Source: HLUCCA09 sp038745585
GTDB lineage: Bacteria; Pseudomonadota; Alphaproteobacteria; Rhodobacterales; Rhodobacteraceae
DNA length: 64,000 bases
NCBI GenBank assembly: GCA_038745585.1
Contig: JBCDLH010000006.1
Coordinates: 124,001-188,000, forward strand
Reading direction: 5' to 3'
The notes under the pieces were generated by a model. It saw only the letters and a list, made by a program, of their open reading frames with translations, was not told the origin of the DNA and made no database searches. Positions 1-8,080 of this stretch are shown one piece after another (position 1 is the stretch's first letter; every line of letters starts with the position of its first letter). Made by a program: the position numbers and the translations under genes.

Positions 1-308
1 CGATGCAGGCCAATCCGACGATCATCGAAGACAATTGCTTCATCGGCGCCCGCTCCGAGGTCGTCGAAGGCGTGATCGTGCGCGAGGGCTCGGTTCTTGG
101 GATGGGTGTCTTCATCGGGCAGTCGACCAAGATTGTCGATCGGGAGACGGGCGATGTCCTCATGGGCGAGGTCCCGCCCTATTCGGTCGTTGTGGCGGGC
201 TCGATGCCCTCGAAGAACGGGGTGCACCTTTATTGCGCAGTCATCGTGAAGCGGGTCGACGCGCAGACCCGCTCAAAGACTGGCATCAACGAATTGCTCC
301 GCGATTGA
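1..308 (+). CDS. dapD: DapD C-terminus (tetrahydrodipicolinate N-succinyltransferase), 5' truncated
   Basis: This is the last ~101 residues of 2,3,4,5-tetrahydropyridine-2,6-dicarboxylate N-succinyltransferase, a cytosolic enzyme of the succinylase branch of lysine and diaminopimelate synthesis. The left-handed beta-helix (hexapeptide) pattern is visible in residues such as IIEDNCFIGARSEVVEGV and VLGMGVFIGQSTKI, followed by the family's C-terminal beta segment (VPPYSVVVAGSMPSKNG) and the usual ending near TGINELLRD. The reading frame is open to the window edge, so the true start lies upstream and the ATG at position 3 is internal. It is a housekeeping gene and marks the left side of the photosynthesis cluster. 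Confidence 0.95.
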   Translation, partial: MQANPTIIEDNCFIGARSEVVEGVIVREGSVLGMGVFIGQSTKIVDRETGDVLMGEVPPYSVVVAGSMPSKNGVHLYCAVIVKRVDAQTRSKTGINELLRD

Positions 309-421
309 GCGTCGGCCCCCCGCATTACGCAGCAGTGTTACCTCCAGCGCGGCTCCACAGCTTTACGAGGATCATGCCGGCGCCATCATAGCGCCTAATT
401 GGCGTTGTTCGCTCCCGAGGG

Positions 422-436
422 TAAACGGAGCGTTTA
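422..436. other. Inverted repeat exposing the RBS of the 439 gene
   Basis: TAAACG-GAG-CGTTTA is a perfect 6-bp inverted repeat that ends two bases before the ATG at 439. The only Shine-Dalgarno-like bases (GGAG, 427-430) sit in or next to the loop. It could be an operator or an RNA hairpin that influences initiation; it is short, so chance is possible. Confidence 0.3.
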
Positions 437-438
437 AC

Positions 439-1926
439 ATGACCATGGAGCGCATCGACGCCGCCAGGCGGCATGTGGGAGACACGCGGGTGGAGGCGTC
501 CATATTGGTCGCTGTGCTTGGCGTGGCCTTCGGTGCCTATGTGACGGCGTTGGGCGGCGCGATGTTCCGGCTCGACGATGCCTATATCGTTTTGAACAAC
601 GCCCAAGCGCTCTTTGCGCCCGATACGGCCTTTCCCAATACTCCTGCGCTATACGGCTCGACGAGCCTCGTGCACACATTGCTCACGGCGGGCGTGGGAT
701 GGGTCCTGCCGCCGGAACTCGGCCTGATGCTGCTCGCGTGGGTGGCGGTCGCGCTCTTCGGTCTTGGCGTGCTTGAATTGGGTCGAATGGCGGGGCTTGC
801 TGCGCCCATGCGCGTCGCTATTGCCATTTGCGCGCTGACGACGGGGGATTTTGTTCGCGTCCATCTCAATGGGCTCGAAACAGGCCTCGCCATGGCTGTC
901 GTAACGTGGCTGATCGTGCTCCATCGCCGCCGCTCGCCCGCTCTGCCCTGGCTTGCCGCACTCGCGCCCTTCATCCGCCCAGAGCTTCTGCTGCTCTCGG
1001 GCTTGATCATCGGCGACGTGCTGTGGCGCGCGCGAGTCTGGCGGGACTTTTCGGCCGCCTTGCAGATCGGTGCAGCCTTCGTTGTGACCCTCGTTGCGTT
1101 GCTGGTGCTGCAATTCTGGATCTCTGGGGGCCTTTTCCCCTCTACCGGCGACGCCAAACGGTACTTCTTCGTGACCTCCGACCTCGGGCTGGAACGTGAG
1201 CTGCGGATCGGCGGCATGCAGCTCGTCGCGTTTCTGACGCAGACCCAGATTCTACCGCAGTCGCTCTTTCTGCTCTTCCTCTTTCGCGGTCGAAACCTGA
1301 GCTACTTGCTCTTCGCAATGGCTCTCGTGGCGTATTTCGTCTACGTCCAACCGCTGATCATGCATCAGACTTACTATCGCTACCTCTATCTGTTGGTGCC
1401 TCTTTTCTGCTTGGGGATGGTCGATGCGATCGCGTCCGAGAGAAAGCTGGTGCGTGATTTGTCGTTTGCAGTCGTGTTGGGCGCGCTCGTACTCAACGTA
1501 TTTAATGCCGTGCAGCGGGTGCCGCCTAATGTCGCCTCGGTGCAGGACAAGTATTATGCGCTGACCGATGTCGCCGACTGGATCGAGCGGAACACCGCGC
1601 CAGACGAGGTCGTCATGATCCACGACATCGGCTATCTCGCCTATGCTGTTGACCGGCCCTTTTACGATGTGGTGGGGCTGAAGTCGCCCGCTTCCGTAGT
1701 GCTCAACCGCGATTTGACGTTTCGCAGCGGCGAAGAGGGGCGCGGGGCGGCGCTTGCGGGGATGGCGCATCGATCCGGCACGCGTCTTTTTGTAGTCAGC
1801 AAAGCTTGGGACCGCAACTTCGGACTGATCCGGTCACTAGAGGCGCAAGGATGGTCCGCCAAGGCGCATCCGGGCCGCGAAATGATCGAGTACATGGCCT
1901 TCGTGCTCACGCCTCCAGCCTCTTAG
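439..1926 (+). CDS. Polytopic membrane protein, GT-C-like (putative glycosyltransferase)
   Basis: A 495-residue integral membrane protein with about ten hydrophobic segments between residues 20 and 375 and a soluble C-terminal domain (about 375-495). The first periplasmic loop holds RLDDAYIVLNNAQAL followed by LYGSTSLVHTLL, which resembles the acidic DDAY/F motif and the following G-S-(S/T)-P/L-x-W/H region of polyprenyl-phosphate-dependent GT-C glycosyltransferases. From this I infer a lipid-linked sugar transferase acting on the periplasmic side; donor and acceptor cannot be told from sequence. It starts at an ATG 130 bp after dapD and ends 27 bp before the convergent ppsR. It is not a known photosynthesis gene and is likely part of the flank rather than of the PGC. 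Confidence 0.6.
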   Translation: MTMERIDAARRHVGDTRVEASILVAVLGVAFGAYVTALGGAMFRLDDAYIVLNNAQALFAPDTAFPNTPALYGSTSLVHTLLTAGVGWVLPPELGLMLLAWVAVALFGLGVLELGRMAGLAAPMRVAIAICALTTGDFVRVHLNGLETGLAMAVVTWLIVLHRRRSPALPWLAALAPFIRPELLLLSGLIIGDVLWRARVWRDFSAALQIGAAFVVTLVALLVLQFWISGGLFPSTGDAKRYFFVTSDLGLERELRIGGMQLVAFLTQTQILPQSLFLLFLFRGRNLSYLLFAMALVAYFVYVQPLIMHQTYYRYLYLLVPLFCLGMVDAIASERKLVRDLSFAVVLGALVLNVFNAVQRVPPNVASVQDKYYALTDVADWIERNTAPDEVVMIHDIGYLAYAVDRPFYDVVGLKSPASVVLNRDLTFRSGEEGRGAALAGMAHRSGTRLFVVSKAWDRNFGLIRSLEAQGWSAKAHPGREMIEYMAFVLTPPAS

Positions 1927-1953
1927 CGTCGGAAGTCTGCACCCGTGCGGGGC

Positions 1954-3366
1954 TCAATCGTCCCGCGCGAGAAGCCCGTATTTGCGGAGTTTGACATAAA
2001 GCGACTGGCGCGAGAGGCCGAGCATCTCGGCTGCGGCGACACGGTTGTTGCGCGTAAGTTCAACGGCAGTCTCTATGCAGAGCTTCTCAACAACGTCGGT
2101 CGTTTCCGCAACGATGTCCTTTAGGGTTGCAGATCCGACCAGCTCCATCACCGAGCGCATGGCGTCGTCCGTCACGCCCACGCCGGGCTTGCGCATCGCT
2201 TCGGCGCGGCTCGCGTCGCGAAGGACGAACACAAAGGCAGGATGAGCCCGGTTTGCAAGGTAGGTCGCCGAGATCTCGACGGGCACGTGCGTCCCATATT
2301 CGCTCGCGAGCTTTGTCGCGTACATGCGCATCTGGCCCGCGCGCTCCGCGTTGTCGAGCAGCACCTTCAGGTCAACAGCCCCGCGCGACAGGAACTGCCC
2401 CAAACTACGCCCTTTCACGGCCGAGATGTGGGCGGCATCCGTTAGGCTGAGAAATGAGTCGTTGGCAGCGCGAATGACGCCCTCGTGATCGGTGAAGACG
2501 ATCCCATCGACGCCGCCGGAGAAAAGCGCCTGCAGGTCCTCGCTGAGCGGGCCGGCAGGCATCGGCAAGTTCGGATCAGCCGCGACCCGAAGGAGCAGCA
2601 TCCTCTCCCCGGCCGCGCGGAAGGCAGTGGGTGAGAGGCTCACCTTCTCGCCGGTCCGCTTGAGTTTGGCGACCACCGGTCCCGCGCCCTCGGCGAGCGC
2701 GGCATTGGTCAGTGTCTCGACAAACTCCCCGCGTTTCTTACCGTCAAACTCCTGCGCGAGCGTCGTGCCGATCAGGTCTTCCAGGGCCGTGTCGAGCAGA
2801 AGCGCAGCCGCGGCGTTGGCGTCGGCGACCTTGCCGGTTCCAATCGTCACGAACAGAAGCGGCTCCGTCGCCACCTCCATCAACACGCGGTAGCGCGTGT
2901 CGAAATCGCGTTGCACCTCGTAGTCTTGTTCGAGGGCCAGCTGCGCTTTGACGAGCTGCTCCTGCATCTCGGCGATCGGGCGTAAATCGCGCCCGAGCAT
3001 CAGGACCGTGCCATCCGGACCAATGCGGTGAAACGAATAACGGATCGGAAAGTCGTTTCCGCTGCGCCCGTTATGGTTGAGTTCTACACCGCCAATTCCG
3101 CGCGGATCCGAGCCGATCCTCTCGAGGGCATCGCCGACTTTTGGTACAGAGTCCCGTGTGAGATGGTCGCGCACATCGTCGCCTTCCCACGTGTCCGCCT
3201 CGGTCAATTGTCCGCTTTCGGGATTGCGCAGAACCGACAGGATGCGGCCCTCAGGAGAAACAACAATTGCTAGGTCGGAGGCCGAAGAAATTATGTCGCC
3301 GAGGATGTCCGGCGCAATCAGCGGGATCGACCCTGTATTCCAGTATGTCGTCCCGCCGGAGCTCAA
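1954..3366 (-). CDS. ppsR: PpsR/CrtJ, redox-responsive repressor of photosynthesis genes
   Basis: Transcriptional repressor of bacteriochlorophyll, carotenoid and light-harvesting genes. The protein shows the PpsR N-terminal domain (start IPLIAPDILGDIISSASD), two further PAS domains (about residues 130-240 and 265-375), a linker and a C-terminal Fis-type helix-turn-helix (RVAAAEMLGLSRQSLYVKLR). The frame is open further upstream to 3459, but that would overlap ppaA by 97 bp. A TTG at 3366 overlaps the ppaA stop as TTGA and gives 470 residues, close to the usual size, so I prefer it; the sequence GGAAAGGG lies about 13 bases upstream. Only one cysteine is present (in LCIETAVEL near the HTH). 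Targets are probably the TGT-N12-ACA sites listed here. Confidence 0.93.
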   Translation of the reverse strand: MSSGGTTYWNTGSIPLIAPDILGDIISSASDLAIVVSPEGRILSVLRNPESGQLTEADTWEGDDVRDHLTRDSVPKVGDALERIGSDPRGIGGVELNHNGRSGNDFPIRYSFHRIGPDGTVLMLGRDLRPIAEMQEQLVKAQLALEQDYEVQRDFDTRYRVLMEVATEPLLFVTIGTGKVADANAAAALLLDTALEDLIGTTLAQEFDGKKRGEFVETLTNAALAEGAGPVVAKLKRTGEKVSLSPTAFRAAGERMLLLRVAADPNLPMPAGPLSEDLQALFSGGVDGIVFTDHEGVIRAANDSFLSLTDAAHISAVKGRSLGQFLSRGAVDLKVLLDNAERAGQMRMYATKLASEYGTHVPVEISATYLANRAHPAFVFVLRDASRAEAMRKPGVGVTDDAMRSVMELVGSATLKDIVAETTDVVEKLCIETAVELTRNNRVAAAEMLGLSRQSLYVKLRKYGLLARDD

Positions 3367-4274
3367 ACGCGCTCGGAGACCCTTTCCGGATCTCCCCTCA
3401 TCGTCGTCGACCGGTTCCGCTCGGAGAACCCTGCGCTTGCTGATATCGTAAGGCCGCAAAGCGTCAACGCCTCCTCGGGATCCGACGTCCCGAAGTCAGC
3501 GCCAACGAGGGCAGGGGCGTCGCGATATTGGTTCAAAATCTCGCCTCCAAGGACGACATAAGGCACCGGGCCGAGACCCGACCTAACTGAATTTATGAGC
3601 GTGGCGAGGAAATCAAGCCCTTCGTTGCCCGCGGCCGACAGCGCGATCATGTCATAGTGGCCCGCGCGCACGATCCGCCCGACCGTGCGCGCGTCTTGCC
3701 CGAGGCAAAGGCGAACGAGCGCGCCAAGCCGGCGAAAGCGCGAGACGGCGACCATTGCACCGAGGGTATGATGGCAGCTTTCCGGTACGACTAGGAGGAC
3801 TTCGGGCGCATCGAGGCGAAAGGGATCGGTCGCGCCCTGTGCCATGTCCAGGTCGCGCAGCCATCCCTGGAGACGCGCCGTCGCGATCGTCACTTCGGCA
3901 AAGCTGTGTCCGCCAGAGAGCCACGCCTCGCCAAAAACCCGGGCCGCCTCCGGGATATAACGGTCGATGATCTCCGTTGTTGGCACGCCGAGATCAAGGA
4001 TGGCGCGCAGGTCGCGCGCGCTTTGCGGTCGATCCTGACAAAGGACCGCCGTACAGAGCATCGATAGCACATGGGCCTCAACCCGCTCGACCGAGGCCAT
4101 TGCTTGGCTGGATTGACCGCTGCTTGACGCGCCGACGTCCTCACCGGCCTGCGGCTGCGCGACGGGGTGTTCGCTGTCGGCACGCGGCGTTTCGGAGCTT
4201 TGAGACGACCCGGGGTCGGCCATACGCGGACGGTCTTGCGCCCCTGCCTTAGGCTCGCGGGTCTCTTTGAGCAT
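3363..4274 (-). CDS. ppaA: PpaA/AerR, cobalamin-binding antirepressor partner of PpsR
   Basis: A 303-residue regulator of the PpaA/AerR family, which binds a cobalamin and modulates PpsR/CrtJ. Residues 1-60 are Ser/Pro/Gln-rich and probably disordered. The C-terminal half is a B12-binding-like (SCHIC) domain: LLVVPESCHHTLGAMVAVSR with the His pair expected near the cofactor, then RLGALVRLCLGQDARTVGRI and YVVLGGEILNQ. It is the first gene of a two-gene operon with ppsR, joined through a TTGA stop/start overlap, and is divergent from bchF across a 299-bp region that contains two PpsR operators. The start ATG has AAAGGA about nine bases upstream. Confidence 0.9.
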   Translation of the reverse strand: MLKETREPKAGAQDRPRMADPGSSQSSETPRADSEHPVAQPQAGEDVGASSSGQSSQAMASVERVEAHVLSMLCTAVLCQDRPQSARDLRAILDLGVPTTEIIDRYIPEAARVFGEAWLSGGHSFAEVTIATARLQGWLRDLDMAQGATDPFRLDAPEVLLVVPESCHHTLGAMVAVSRFRRLGALVRLCLGQDARTVGRIVRAGHYDMIALSAAGNEGLDFLATLINSVRSGLGPVPYVVLGGEILNQYRDAPALVGADFGTSDPEEALTLCGLTISASAGFSERNRSTTMRGDPERVSERV

Positions 4275-4358
4275 GTCAAACGTCCTTTCGCGGGTTGCCT
4301 GCAGATGCGAGCACCCAGCCTACCGAGTGAGTGAAAGTGTCCGGCATCCGCTCTGTGA

Positions 4359-4376
4359 TGTCAAATCAAACTGACA
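4359..4376. promoter_or_regulatory. PpsR operator 1, bchF-ppaA region
   Basis: TGTCAAATCAAACTGACA fits TGT-N12-ACA, the PpsR/CrtJ recognition sequence. On the minus strand it contains TTGACA (4364-4359), a possible -35 box for ppaA, although the base pattern 17 bp further on (GACACT) is a weak -10. Confidence 0.85.
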
Positions 4377-4500
4377 GTTTTCATGGCCGCAATCCGGGTT
4401 CTCACGGCGAAGGCGCCGATTCCTTTGGAAATTAAGCATCTCTCGCGCGGCGCTGCGAAGATGGCCGCGAGGGCCTGCGGAAAAGTGTAAACCAAATGAC

Positions 4501-4518
4501 TGTCAGTTTTTGTTGACA
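4501..4518. promoter_or_regulatory. PpsR operator 2, bchF-ppaA region
   Basis: TGTCAGTTTTTGTTGACA fits TGT-N12-ACA, with the TGTCA/TGACA arms fully complementary. It covers the -35 hexamer of the predicted bchF promoter and lies 142 bp from operator 1, the kind of separation over which CrtJ/PpsR is known to act cooperatively. Confidence 0.88.
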
Positions 4519-4540
4519 CTCCTGACTGACAATCCATACT
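4513..4540 (+). promoter_or_regulatory. Predicted sigma70 promoter of the bchF operon
   Basis: TTGACA (4513-4518), a 16-bp spacer and CATACT (4535-4540) form a good vegetative promoter 34 bp upstream of the bchF ATG. The -35 box is inside PpsR operator 2, so bound repressor would block polymerase directly. Confidence 0.6.
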
Positions 4541-4573
4541 CCCACCCACAAAAGACCGCGAACGAGGACCGCG

Positions 4574-5086
4574 ATGCCCATGGCAGACCACCAGAGGCCC
4601 CCCCCTGGACAGCTTTATACGCCCGCGCAGCGCGCCCGCCGCGATGCGAGCGTCTGGACGCTGGTTCAGGGGGTTTTGGCGCCGCTGCAATTCGTGGTTT
4701 TTGCGGTCTCTCTCGCGCTCGTGCTGCGCTACTTGATGACCGGCGATGGGTATGCGGCGGCGACGGTCTCGATCCTCATAAAAACCGGCATCCTCTATAC
4801 GATCATGGTGACCGGTGCGATCTGGGAGAAGGTCGTCTTCGGCCAATATTTATTGGCTCCGGCGTTCTTTTGGGAGGATGTCGTTAGCTTCGGCGTGATC
4901 GCGCTCCATACGCTTTACGTCTACGCCGTCTTCTTTGCCAATTGGGGTGCTGCGACCGAGATGAGCATCGCTCTCGCGGCCTACGCCGCCTACGTCGTCA
5001 ACGCTGTCCAATTCGTTTGGAAGCTGCGTCAGGCGCGGCTCTCGGCGGCGCGTGCGGACGCTCTTTCGGCGAGGGCCGCGGCATGA
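4574..5086 (+). CDS. bchF: BchF, 3-vinyl (bacterio)chlorophyllide hydratase
   Basis: Hydrates the 3-vinyl group of chlorophyllide/bacteriochlorophyllide to 3-hydroxyethyl, a step preceding BchC. The 170-residue protein has the family's four hydrophobic segments (about 28-52, 62-85, 95-120, 125-145) and the conserved stretch GAIWEKVVFGQYLLAPAFFW; the N-terminus LYTPAQRARRDASVW is typical. It is membrane-bound. First gene of the bchFNBHLM-lhaA operon, with GAGGA five bases before the ATG; a second in-frame ATG at 4580 is possible. Its stop overlaps the bchN start as ATGA. Confidence 0.96.
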   Translation: MPMADHQRPPPGQLYTPAQRARRDASVWTLVQGVLAPLQFVVFAVSLALVLRYLMTGDGYAAATVSILIKTGILYTIMVTGAIWEKVVFGQYLLAPAFFWEDVVSFGVIALHTLYVYAVFFANWGAATEMSIALAAYAAYVVNAVQFVWKLRQARLSAARADALSARAAA

Positions 5087-6366
5087 CGGAGCATCGTGTC
5101 CCCCTCTCTAGCGGCTGCAGCGCGACCCCTGTGTTACGTGAACGCGGACAGCGCGAAGTGTTCTGCGGGCTGACGGGAATCATCTGGCTGCACCGCAAGA
5201 TGCAAGACGCGTTTTTCCTCGTGGTTGGCTCGCGCACCTGCGCTCATCTGCTTCAATCGGCCGCCGGTGTCATGATCTTTGCCGAACCGCGCTTCGGGAC
5301 TGCGATCCTCGAGGAGAAAGACCTCGCCGGGATGGCCGACGCCCATGAGGAGCTCGACCGCGAAGTCGCCCGCCTGCTCTCCCGCCGCCCCGATATCCGG
5401 CAGCTTTTTCTGGTGGGCTCCTGCCCTTCCGAGGTCATCAAGCTCGATCTTGCGAATGCCGCCGAGCGCCTAACGCGCCTCCACGCGCCCCATGTCCGGG
5501 TGATGAACTACTCGGGCTCCGGCATCGAGACGACCTTTACGCAAGGTGAAGACGCCTGCCTGGCGGCCATGGTACCCACGCTGGCCACGACAGAGCGGCG
5601 CAACCTCCTCCTTGTGGGGGCGCTGCCCGATGTGGTCGAGGATCAGATGCGCGCGCTCGTTGCAGGGCTCGGGATCGAGGACGTCCAGGTTTTGCCAGCG
5701 CCCCGGGCCGATGCCTACCCTCAAGTCGGGCCGAACACTGTGTTTGCGCTGACCCAGCCGTTCCTCGCCGACACGGCCGCAGCCCTTGAACGCCGCGGCG
5801 CGCGGCACCTGCCCGCGCCCTTCCCCTTCGGCGAGGAGGGGACGACCGCATGGCTCGCTGCGCTGGCCCGCGAGTTCGACGTGGGCCTGGCGCGCTTTGA
5901 CGCAGTGACCGCCGCCCCACGCGCCCGCGCCCGCAAAGCGCTCGCAGCGCAAGCGCAAGAGCTTTCCGGCAAGTCGGTCTTCTTCTTTCCCGACAGCCAG
6001 CTCGAGATCCCGCTCGCCCGGTTTCTCACCCGCGAATGCGGCATGACTGCTACTGAAGTGGGCTCACCCTACATTCACCGCGGTCTCCATGCGCCCGATC
6101 TTGCCCTGATCCCCGAGGGCCCGACGATCTCCGAGGGGCAAGACGTCGATCTGCAACTGGATCGCTGCCGCGCCGCCCGGCCAGACCTCACCGTGTGCGG
6201 CCTCGGCCTCGCCAATCCGCTTGAAGCCGAAGGCCTCTCCACGAAATGGGCCATCGAGCTCGTCTTCACCCCGGTGCACTTCTACGAACAGGCGGGCGAT
6301 CTGGCCGGCCTCTTCTCCCGCCCACTCCGTCGCAAGGCCGCTCTCCGGATGGAGGCCGCCGAATGA
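5083..6366 (+). CDS. bchN: BchN, dark-operative protochlorophyllide reductase subunit N
   Basis: One half of the BchNB heterotetramer that reduces the C17-C18 double bond of protochlorophyllide without light, using electrons from BchL. The 427-residue protein is a NifD-like oxidoreductase. Cys28 (REVFCGLTG), Cys53 (SRTCAHLL) and Cys114 (LVGSCPSEV) match the three cysteine ligands known for the R. capsulatus [4Fe-4S] cluster with a two-residue shift. The start ATG at 5083 overlaps the bchF stop (ATGA). A reverse-oriented copy of the cluster's palindromic repeat follows the stop before bchB. Confidence 0.97.
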   Translation: MTEHRVPLSSGCSATPVLRERGQREVFCGLTGIIWLHRKMQDAFFLVVGSRTCAHLLQSAAGVMIFAEPRFGTAILEEKDLAGMADAHEELDREVARLLSRRPDIRQLFLVGSCPSEVIKLDLANAAERLTRLHAPHVRVMNYSGSGIETTFTQGEDACLAAMVPTLATTERRNLLLVGALPDVVEDQMRALVAGLGIEDVQVLPAPRADAYPQVGPNTVFALTQPFLADTAAALERRGARHLPAPFPFGEEGTTAWLAALAREFDVGLARFDAVTAAPRARARKALAAQAQELSGKSVFFFPDSQLEIPLARFLTRECGMTATEVGSPYIHRGLHAPDLALIPEGPTISEGQDVDLQLDRCRAARPDLTVCGLGLANPLEAEGLSTKWAIELVFTPVHFYEQAGDLAGLFSRPLRRKAALRMEAAE

Positions 6367-6384
6367 GCCGCGCTCCCGCCTCCC

Positions 6385-6429
6385 TCATCTTGGACCAAAT
6401 ACTCCGGGGTCTGGGGCAGCGCCCCAGCC
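6385..6429 (-). repeat. Palindromic dispersed repeat, copy R1 (reverse orientation)
   Basis: Reading the minus strand gives the hairpin CTGGGGCGCTGCCCCAG, then ACCCCGGAGTATTTGG and TCCAAGATGA, the same order of parts as in R3-R5. Stem 6411-6417/6421-6427 with loop AGC. It fills the 70-bp gap between bchN and bchB and ends seven bases before the bchB ATG. Confidence 0.85.
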
Positions 6430-6436
6430 GTCTGCC

Positions 6437-8080
6437 ATGAAGCTCACCGTTTGGACCTATGAAGGCCCGCCCCATGTGGGCGCGATGCGGGTCGCCACCG
6501 GCATGAAGGGGCTGCACTATGTGCTCCACGCCCCGCAGGGCGACACCTATGCCGATCTTCTTTTTACGATGATCGAGCGGCGCAGCCACCGCCCGCCGGT
6601 CACCTACACCACGTTTCAGGCGCAAGATCTGGGCTCGGACACCGCGAACCTATTCAAGAGCGCGGCCCGCGACGCCTATGACCGCTTCGCGCCCGAGGCG
6701 ATCATCGTCGGCGCGTCCTGCACTGCCGAACTGATCCAGGACGACCCGGCCGGCCTCGCCGCGACGATGGGCTTGCCGATCCCGGTCATCCCGCTCGAAC
6801 TGCCAAGCTATTCCCGCAAGGAGAATTTCGGCGCCGACGAGACGTTCTTTCAGATCGTGCGGCAGCTCGCCGGTCCGGTCGAGCGAACGCCTGCGCTTTC
6901 AGCCAACATTCTTGGGGCGACGGGGCTGGGTTTTCGCCATCGCGACGATGTTGCCGAGATCACCGGGCTCTTGGCCGAGATGGGGATAGCAGTGAATGTG
7001 GCTGCGCCGCTCGATGCGACGCCTGCCGACATTGCCCAGCTCGGGGCCGCGCATTTCAACGTTCTGCTTTATCCCGAGACCGGAGAGGCGGCAGCGCGCT
7101 GGCTTCGTCGCGACCGCGGGCAGCCTTACACCAAAACGGTGCCGCTCGGCGTGGGCGCCACGCGGGATTTCGTGGCCGAGGTGATGCAGATCGCGGAGAG
7201 CCTTGCGGAGAGCCTTGCGGCGAGCGGCGGTCCGACCGCTGACCTTCGCCAACCGTCCGAAGCGCGGCTGCGACTGCCGTGGTGGTCGCGCTCGGTCGAC
7301 AGCACGTACCTGACTGGCAAGCGCGTCTTTCTCTTCGGCGACGCGACCCATGTGCGGGCGATGGCCCGTGTCGCGCGTGACGAAATGGGCTTCGAGGTCG
7401 TCGGTCTCGGCTGCTACAACCGCGAATTTGCTCGCGATATCCGTGCCCTGGCGCGCGATTTTGGCGTCGAAGCTCTGATCACCGACGATTACTTGGAGGT
7501 TGAGGCTCGGATCGAAGACCTCGCGCCAGAGATGATCCTCGGTACCCAGATGGAGCGCCACATCGGCAAGCGTCTGGGCATCCCTTGCGCTGTGATCTCG
7601 GCGCCCGTCCACGTGCAAGACTTCCCCGCGCGCTACTCGCCGGTGATGGGGTTCGAGGGTGCGAATGTCCTCTTTGACACGCTTGTCCATCCGCTGGTGA
7701 TGGGGCTCGAAGAGCATCTGCTCGCGATGTTCCGCGAGGATTTCGAGTTTCACGACGCTGCCGGGCCCTCGCACCATGGCGGGCATGCGCCCAAGCCGGT
7801 CGAACAGATGGCAGAGGCTGGGGGGCTGTCTGCCCCCCAGACCCCCCGAGGATATTTGGAGCCCAAAGAAGAGGGGAGCGCGGCGCGGTCGGAGACGGCT
7901 GTGCAGGCTGGCGGCGATGTCGTTACCTGGCTGGCCGAGGCGGAGCGAGAGCTAAAGAAGATCCCATTCTTTGTGCGGGGGAAAGCCAAGCGCAACACCG
8001 AGAAATTCGCTGCGGAACGGGGCGTCTCCGAAATCAGCGTCGACACGCTCTACGAAGCGAAGGCCCATTATGCGCGATGA
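6437..8080 (+). CDS. bchB: BchB, dark-operative protochlorophyllide reductase subunit B
   Basis: Partner of BchN. The 547-residue protein begins MKLTVWTYEGPPHVGAM and carries Asp36 (HAPQGDTY), which replaces a cysteine as the fourth cluster ligand in this enzyme. The catalytic NifK-like part ends near residue 450; a short C-terminal helical domain follows (about 485-545, IPFFVRGKAKRNTEKFA). The linker between them, residues about 460-480, is encoded by repeat copy R2 read in frame. No Shine-Dalgarno sequence is visible before the ATG because repeat R1 occupies the leader. The gene ends with an 11-bp overlap into bchH. Confidence 0.96.
   Translation: MKLTVWTYEGPPHVGAMRVATGMKGLHYVLHAPQGDTYADLLFTMIERRSHRPPVTYTTFQAQDLGSDTANLFKSAARDAYDRFAPEAIIVGASCTAELIQDDPAGLAATMGLPIPVIPLELPSYSRKENFGADETFFQIVRQLAGPVERTPALSANILGATGLGFRHRDDVAEITGLLAEMGIAVNVAAPLDATPADIAQLGAAHFNVLLYPETGEAAARWLRRDRGQPYTKTVPLGVGATRDFVAEVMQIAESLAESLAASGGPTADLRQPSEARLRLPWWSRSVDSTYLTGKRVFLFGDATHVRAMARVARDEMGFEVVGLGCYNREFARDIRALARDFGVEALITDDYLEVEARIEDLAPEMILGTQMERHIGKRLGIPCAVISAPVHVQDFPARYSPVMGFEGANVLFDTLVHPLVMGLEEHLLAMFREDFEFHDAAGPSHHGGHAPKPVEQMAEAGGLSAPQTPRGYLEPKEEGSAARSETAVQAGGDVVTWLAEAERELKKIPFFVRGKAKRNTEKFAAERGVSEISVDTLYEAKAHYAR
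7816..7876 (+). repeat. Palindromic dispersed repeat, copy R2, inside the bchB coding region
   Basis: CTGGGGGGC (7818-7826), a five-base loop and GCCCCCCAG (7832-7840) form a perfect 9-bp stem, followed by ACCCCCCGAGGATATTTGG and a purine-rich tail, matching R3 and R4. It is translated as GGLSAPQTPRGYLEPKEE in the linker of BchB. Confidence 0.88.

Noticed and set aside
3367..3459. N-terminal extension of PpsR to an ATG at 3459
   Set aside because: It would overlap ppaA by 97 bp and add residues not typical of the family; the TTG at 3366 explains length and coupling.
4486..4503. Third TGT half-site pair near bchF (TGTAAACCAAATGACTGT)
   Set aside because: The right half is TGT rather than ACA, so it does not form the PpsR dyad.
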